The notes under the pieces are model-generated. The model saw nothing but the letters and a program-made list of their open reading frames with translations. It did not search any database and had not been told where the DNA came from. A stretch of 64,000 bases of DNA, taken from positions 52,140,001-52,204,000 of the forward strand of contig CP141127.1 in the NCBI GenBank assembly GCA_035236585.1. Direction: 5' to 3'. Source of the DNA: Warburgia ugandensis (Eukaryota; Streptophyta; Magnoliopsida; Canellales; Canellaceae). Below, in pieces: positions 62,371 through 64,000 of the stretch. The stretch's first letter is position 1; every line of letters begins with the position of its first letter. The translations under genes and the position numbers were made by a program.

Positions 62371-64000
62371 CCAAAGTAATTTCAAGATCCAACGATTCAA
62401 TAAACAGACAAGGACAAATCAAGATTTATTTGGTGTGTTATGGCATACGGCGAGGATTTATTTATTTTGGCATCAATTCTGAGCAAATCAGGCAGGGGGT
62501 ATCGTGCAGGATTCAGTTTATGTCATTTTAATTTCACCCGATTGGATTTTCTGTTAATGCTTTGGAAAATCAAGTTCTAGAGAAAATGCCTCCATATCTG
62601 CATCATGGAGGTCTCACATGAAAAATCCGAACCGTCGAATAGATTCAAAAGGGTTCAGAACCCTTAGATATGAAATAACATCAAATTTCGCGGAGATATG
62701 ATGGCCCAATTTGAAGCAGAAATGCAGGATGGTGATTTTACAGTCTGGTCTAGATCGTCTCACCATTTACAGGTCACCACCTCATTTCCACTGGTGGTAA
62801 TAGGGCGGGATGACCGGTTTTGTCCTGTTCTAACAGCCAGATCAAATTTGGACCGTCGAACGACTGCGGACTTCTAACTTGAGTCCGGACTCATCTGAGC
62901 CCCAAATCACGACTGGAAAGAAGCTACGAAAAGCTTATGATGTCTAATTGCATATGAAATAATAGAATTTAGGAAATATTGCAAGAAACTTTTGTTTAAA
63001 GAAAATAAGACTCTTACTTCCATGATCTCGAAGACCTCAGACCTTAAGGATCTGATCTATTTACGTTATAATGACAAGGATATGTGAAATTGAGGGTTTA
63101 ATATGACACATCTATGATAAAAGAAGAAATCAACCCTTTGTGGTAGAAGTAACCTAAAATTTGTAAAGGAACTTTCCCGATCAATAAGATCAAGCATGAT
63201 CAAATACTATGGATGAGTTGGATGGAGTTAATAGTGATGGGATCTAGTATGATCTCATCATTCCACAAAGGATCCTCCAATGGCATGAAAAGTCTAAACA
63301 TTGCATTTTGCAACCTCCCAGGACTCGAAGTGATTTAACTTTGGGCCTAGGCACTCGCTCTGACATGTTTGGTTTTAAAATTTGGCCCTGGGACTTCCAC
63401 TTTTAAAGCGCTCAGAAATTGTGCCAGGGATCATTGAAAGGCTGAAAATTCCTAGACGTTGTGCCTGGAAACTTCCCGTGACTCGAAGCGATTTGACATG
63501 TTGCTTCAGGGACTACCAAGGAACGTATGTTTTGATGCTTTACCACGGGTCTTGACAGGGCTTAACGTGCAAAGACATTGTGCCAAGGATCAACCAACGG
63601 CTTGAAAAGTCTGAACGTTGTGCTTGAGAACATCCCAGTACTCAAACATATTTGACTTTATGCCTTGGGACATCCAAGGAAATGTAATGCTTCGACATCA
63701 TACCTTGCGATTCTAACAACTTAAAGTGATCAGACATTGTGCCAAGAGTCATACAAAGGCTTTTAAAATTTAGAATGATGTGTCTGGAAGCTTCTCAGGC
63801 TCCATGTGATTTGGGCTTGAGCCCGGGGACTTTTAAGGACATGCATTATTTTGGCATTGTGTTAGAACCCCAATTTTCTCAAATTGATTTGAGAAAATCA
63901 ATGAGAGATTGAAATTTCAAAAGATCGGGCTGGAACATTAGCTTAAAAGCAAATATCATTTCATAGAGATTAAATCGTAGGCAGATTCCACATGAAAGAT
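62371..64000 (-). repeat. Satellite monomer R22 (partial, cut by window edge)
   Basis: 1630 bp of a monomer, truncated only by the end of the window. It has GCAGGGGGTATCG near 62491 (as in R10 and R17), the 9-bp CCGG-flanked deletion near 62817 (as in R17, L3 and L5), and GGCTGAAAATTCC near 63441, the state typical of L1-L5. Confidence 0.96.

Larger units (their letters stand above)
15276..64000 (-). repeat. Right, inverted arm of the same satellite array (R1-R22)
   Basis: The same monomer in reverse complement, phased on the reversed motif ending in GGAACC. Copy ends fall at 16546, 18828, 21101, 23384, 25680, 27976, 30268, 32559, 34854, 37148, 39446, 41740, 44035, 46335, 48629, 50924, 53199, 55493, 57790, 60082 and 62370. 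There are 20 complete copies with a partial copy at each end, and the array runs off the right edge. No further orientation change and no foreign insertion was seen in these 48.7 kb. Confidence 0.98.

Noticed and set aside
1..64000. CRISPR array
   Set aside because: The repeats are 2.3 kb with 157-159-bp subrepeats and no short identical repeat with unique spacers.
1..64000. Ribosomal DNA intergenic spacer array
   Set aside because: No rRNA gene sequence occurs in any of 29 monomers, whereas an rDNA array would include one in every unit.
1..64000. Telomeric or interstitial telomeric repeats
   Set aside because: No runs of TTTAGGG or TTAGGG or their complements were seen; isolated AGGG and CCCT words are part of the monomer.

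Overview
The window is one tandem-repeat array and contains no gene that I can support. A monomer of about 2.3 kb (full copies 2273-2306 bp; the least-altered copies are 2295-2296 bp) fills all 64 kb. Six complete and one partial copy lie in one orientation (positions 1-15273). One partial, 20 complete and another partial copy follow in the opposite orientation (15276-64000). Neither outer edge of the array is in the window. No rRNA, tRNA, CRISPR array, telomeric repeat, transposase or reverse-transcriptase reading frame was found. The only open frames longer than about 60 codons are the same few short ones recurring once per monomer.

Organism: this fits nuclear satellite DNA of a eukaryote with a repeat-rich genome, and a flowering plant is my best guess. 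The reasons are the AT-rich character, the absence of any prokaryotic gene structure, a nucleosome-sized internal subrepeat, and copy-to-copy differences concentrated at CAG/CTG/CCG (CHG) sites, a context heavily methylated in plant heterochromatin. This assignment is inference. I do not recognise the satellite family.

Monomer layout (coordinates of the first copy): a purine-rich tract (98-153); an AT-rich stretch (about 205-315); a region holding a recurrent 75-codon frame (327-554); a 26-bp inverted repeat (760-785); a block of four degenerate subrepeats with a period of 157-159 bp (797-1389); a nearly invariant stretch (about 1400-1745); a segment dense in small inverted repeats (1763-2076), where many of the larger indels fall; and a variable tail to 2295.

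The main structural event is a fold-back inversion. The left arm stops at 15273, two unmatched bases follow, and the array restarts on the other strand at 15276. The turn leaves a 230-bp piece of monomer, plus those two bases, as an unpaired spacer (15044-15275) between arms that continue for more than 15 kb. The arms differ at many linked sites, so this is not a simple palindromic read artefact. Beyond the junction, linked variants form runs of neighbouring copies (for example copies R2-R7 and R2-R11) and interleaved types (left copies 1/3/4 against 2/5/6). This is the pattern expected from unequal exchange and gene conversion within a satellite array. Copies are named L1-L7 (left arm) and R1-R22 (right arm).
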